Source: Candidatus Cloacimonadota bacterium
GTDB lineage: Bacteria > Cloacimonadota > Cloacimonadia > Cloacimonadales > Cloacimonadaceae
Direction: 5' to 3'
Assembly: GCA_023230245.1 (NCBI GenBank)
Contig: JALNXT010000065.1
Span: 1-7,419, forward strand
Length of the DNA: 7,419 nucleotides
Part shown: piece by piece, positions 6,305 to 7,419 of the stretch
Position numbering within the stretch: position 1 is the first letter of the stretch
How the letters are laid out: every line of letters begins with the position of its first letter
Notes under the pieces: model-generated
Databases searched by the model: none
Told to the model about the DNA's origin: nothing
The model's input: the letters and a program-made list of their open reading frames with translations, nothing else
Position numbers and translations under genes: made by a program

Positions 6305-6432
6305 CTCCCTTTCGGATAAGTAAGGAAGAGGCTTTAGAGCGGTTTACTTTGGGAGATTAGGGCTTGAAAGATGACTAAACCTAGGGTATTAAAAAGAAAT
6401 GAAATAAAACTAAACTTTTACGGCAATTGGAA

Positions 6433-6450
6433 TATAGTTTGCATATTAGT
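6433..6450 (+). promoter_or_regulatory. Weak candidate promoter region of the secreted repeat protein gene
   Basis: AT-rich sequence containing TATAGT (6433-6438), one mismatch from a -10 box, about 46 bases before the ATG at 6485. There is no convincing -35 box at the right distance, and the nearby TTTG does not have the spacing of the Bacteroidota-type element. Offered only as the likeliest place. Confidence 0.2.
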
Positions 6451-6473
6451 TACTTAGTTAGTCTAACAAAGAT

Positions 6474-6478
6474 GGGAG
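6474..6478 (+). promoter_or_regulatory. Ribosome binding site of the secreted repeat protein gene
   Basis: GGGAG six bases before the ATG at 6485. With the signal peptide beginning directly at that ATG, it fixes the start. Confidence 0.65.
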
Positions 6479-6484
6479 ATTATC

Positions 6485-7419
6485 ATGAAGAGATTCACTG
6501 TTTTATTCTTGGCCGTGTTTTTCGCTGCATGCCTTGTGGCAGCCGAGCAGCCGTTAAGGCAAGCTTATGATCTTGTTAGCAGCAACCTGCACATAAGAAC
6601 CGCAGATGGTTGCGAGATCGTGTTTTGGTCTGATGTCCCTAGTGGTAATCGGGATATCTTTGCGCAGAAGATTAACAGTAATGGGCAACAGTTGTGGGAT
6701 GAGCCTCGCGCCCTTGTCGATGAACCCGGTGACCAAAGGCTGCTGGATGTGGTTCCCACTTCCGATAACAACTTCATCATCCTGTGGGAAGAGTATGATA
6801 TTTATACAATTACTCAATTGAAGATGCAAAAATACACTTCAAATGGTCAACGCCTATGGCTGGAGGGAGGTGTTACGGTTTCGGACATAAGCACCTCCAT
6901 TGATACAGCCTTGCTTGTACCCAATAATATCGGGGGAGCTTTCATAGTATTCCATGATTACGATTTTCCCAAGGTTATCAAAGGGCAAAACCTCGATTCA
7001 TCTGGCAATCAGCTATGGCAAGCAGGTGGGATAAATATATTTTCACATACTGATACCGTGGTGTTATTTGAAGCTATCAAGGATAATGAGGGCGGGCTAA
7101 TTATAAATATCTACCAAGGTACTCAGTATGTAAATCACTTGTTGCGAGTTAATGCCGATGGATTAGTTATCGCCAATTCCATGTTCCAAGCTTCGCTATT
7201 CCCGGGTAGTTACCTTCATATCAAAGCTTTTGGCACTAATCAGATACTTCTTTATAATCTGGATTTTTTTGGCCATAGTTGCACCATGGCAAAGATAGAT
7301 TATCAGGGAAATCTGCTTACCAGCGTAGTAACTTTCCCAATGACACCATCCGGTCAAACTGAGGACTTTCAGCTTGAGATTCTGGCTGATGGTGGGCTTG
7401 TGGTGGCTTGGGCAAAAGA
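6485..7419 (+). CDS. Secreted protein with ~50-residue propeller-like repeats (3' partial)
   Basis: An uninterrupted frame of 311 codons running off the right edge. It opens with a signal peptide: MKR, a hydrophobic core and a probable cleavage after LVAA (residue 20). Cys16 sits in a poor lipobox (FAAC), so a lipoprotein is less likely. The mature part shows a recurring unit: a hydrophobic strand (such as NFIILWEE), a second strand, then a turn 'NxxGxxLW'. The turns are SNGQQLW (65-71), SNGQRLW (119-125), SSGNQLW (172-178), NADGLVI (223-229) and DYQGNLL (272-278), spaced 49-54 residues apart. A sixth unit begins at DGGLVVAW (302-309). The pattern suggests a beta-propeller or similar repeat fold exported to the periplasm or cell surface; such units are common in large secreted proteins of Bacteroidota-like bacteria. 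A C-terminal sorting domain may lie beyond the edge. No catalytic motif is visible, and the function is unknown. Confidence 0.85.
   Translation, partial: MKRFTVLFLAVFFAACLVAAEQPLRQAYDLVSSNLHIRTADGCEIVFWSDVPSGNRDIFAQKINSNGQQLWDEPRALVDEPGDQRLLDVVPTSDNNFIILWEEYDIYTITQLKMQKYTSNGQRLWLEGGVTVSDISTSIDTALLVPNNIGGAFIVFHDYDFPKVIKGQNLDSSGNQLWQAGGINIFSHTDTVVLFEAIKDNEGGLIINIYQGTQYVNHLLRVNADGLVIANSMFQASLFPGSYLHIKAFGTNQILLYNLDFFGHSCTMAKIDYQGNLLTSVVTFPMTPSGQTEDFQLEILADGGLVVAWAK

Noticed and set aside
6554..6829. Two minus-strand frames and one plus-strand frame inside the secreted repeat protein gene
   Set aside because: The frame from 6485 has a ribosome site, a signal peptide and regular repeats; the others lack all of these.

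Overview
The window looks like chromosomal DNA from a Gram-negative (diderm) bacterium. It carries a periplasmic HtrA-type protease, an LptD-like outer-membrane lipopolysaccharide (LPS) assembly protein and a heptose-phosphate phosphatase-like enzyme. It also carries a secreted protein with repeats of the 'NxxGxxLW' kind. The LptD type, the repeat protein and the moderate GC content suggest the Bacteroidota/Cloacimonadota neighbourhood, possibly Candidatus Cloacimonadota. That placement is inference; there is no rRNA in the window to confirm it.

Layout. (1) 2-1201, plus strand: C-terminal part of an HtrA/DegP serine protease with two PDZ domains, cut by the left edge. (2) 1223-1260: a strong hairpin terminator between convergent genes. 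(3) 1285-5867, minus strand: a tightly packed four-gene run, read from the right as lptD-like, gmhB-like, SpoU/TrmH-type RNA methyltransferase, xdhC-like. The genes overlap by 20, 4 and 4 bases; the two 4-base overlaps are ATGA, so translational coupling is likely. A candidate promoter with a perfect TTGACA box lies just upstream of lptD. (4) 5868-6484: about 620 bases between divergent genes. This stretch holds short direct repeats, a weak 75-codon reading frame, a dense chain of back-to-back perfect hairpins with alternative pairings, and an 11-base-period tandem repeat. (5) 6485-7419, plus strand: start of a secreted protein with five ~50-residue repeats, probably propeller blades, running off the right edge.

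How the genes may work together. HtrA (periplasmic quality control), LptD (LPS insertion into the outer membrane) and the GmhB-like enzyme (LPS inner-core heptose precursor or a related sugar phosphate) fit an envelope-biogenesis theme. The RNA methyltransferase and the XdhC-like molybdenum-cofactor protein do not obviously belong to it and may only share the transcript.

The points most worth a second look are the hairpin chain at 6015-6292, the GmhB-like protein that has lost all four zinc ligands while keeping the loop length, the unusual N-terminal half of the methyltransferase, and the secreted repeat protein. No CRISPR array, transposase, tRNA or rRNA was seen.
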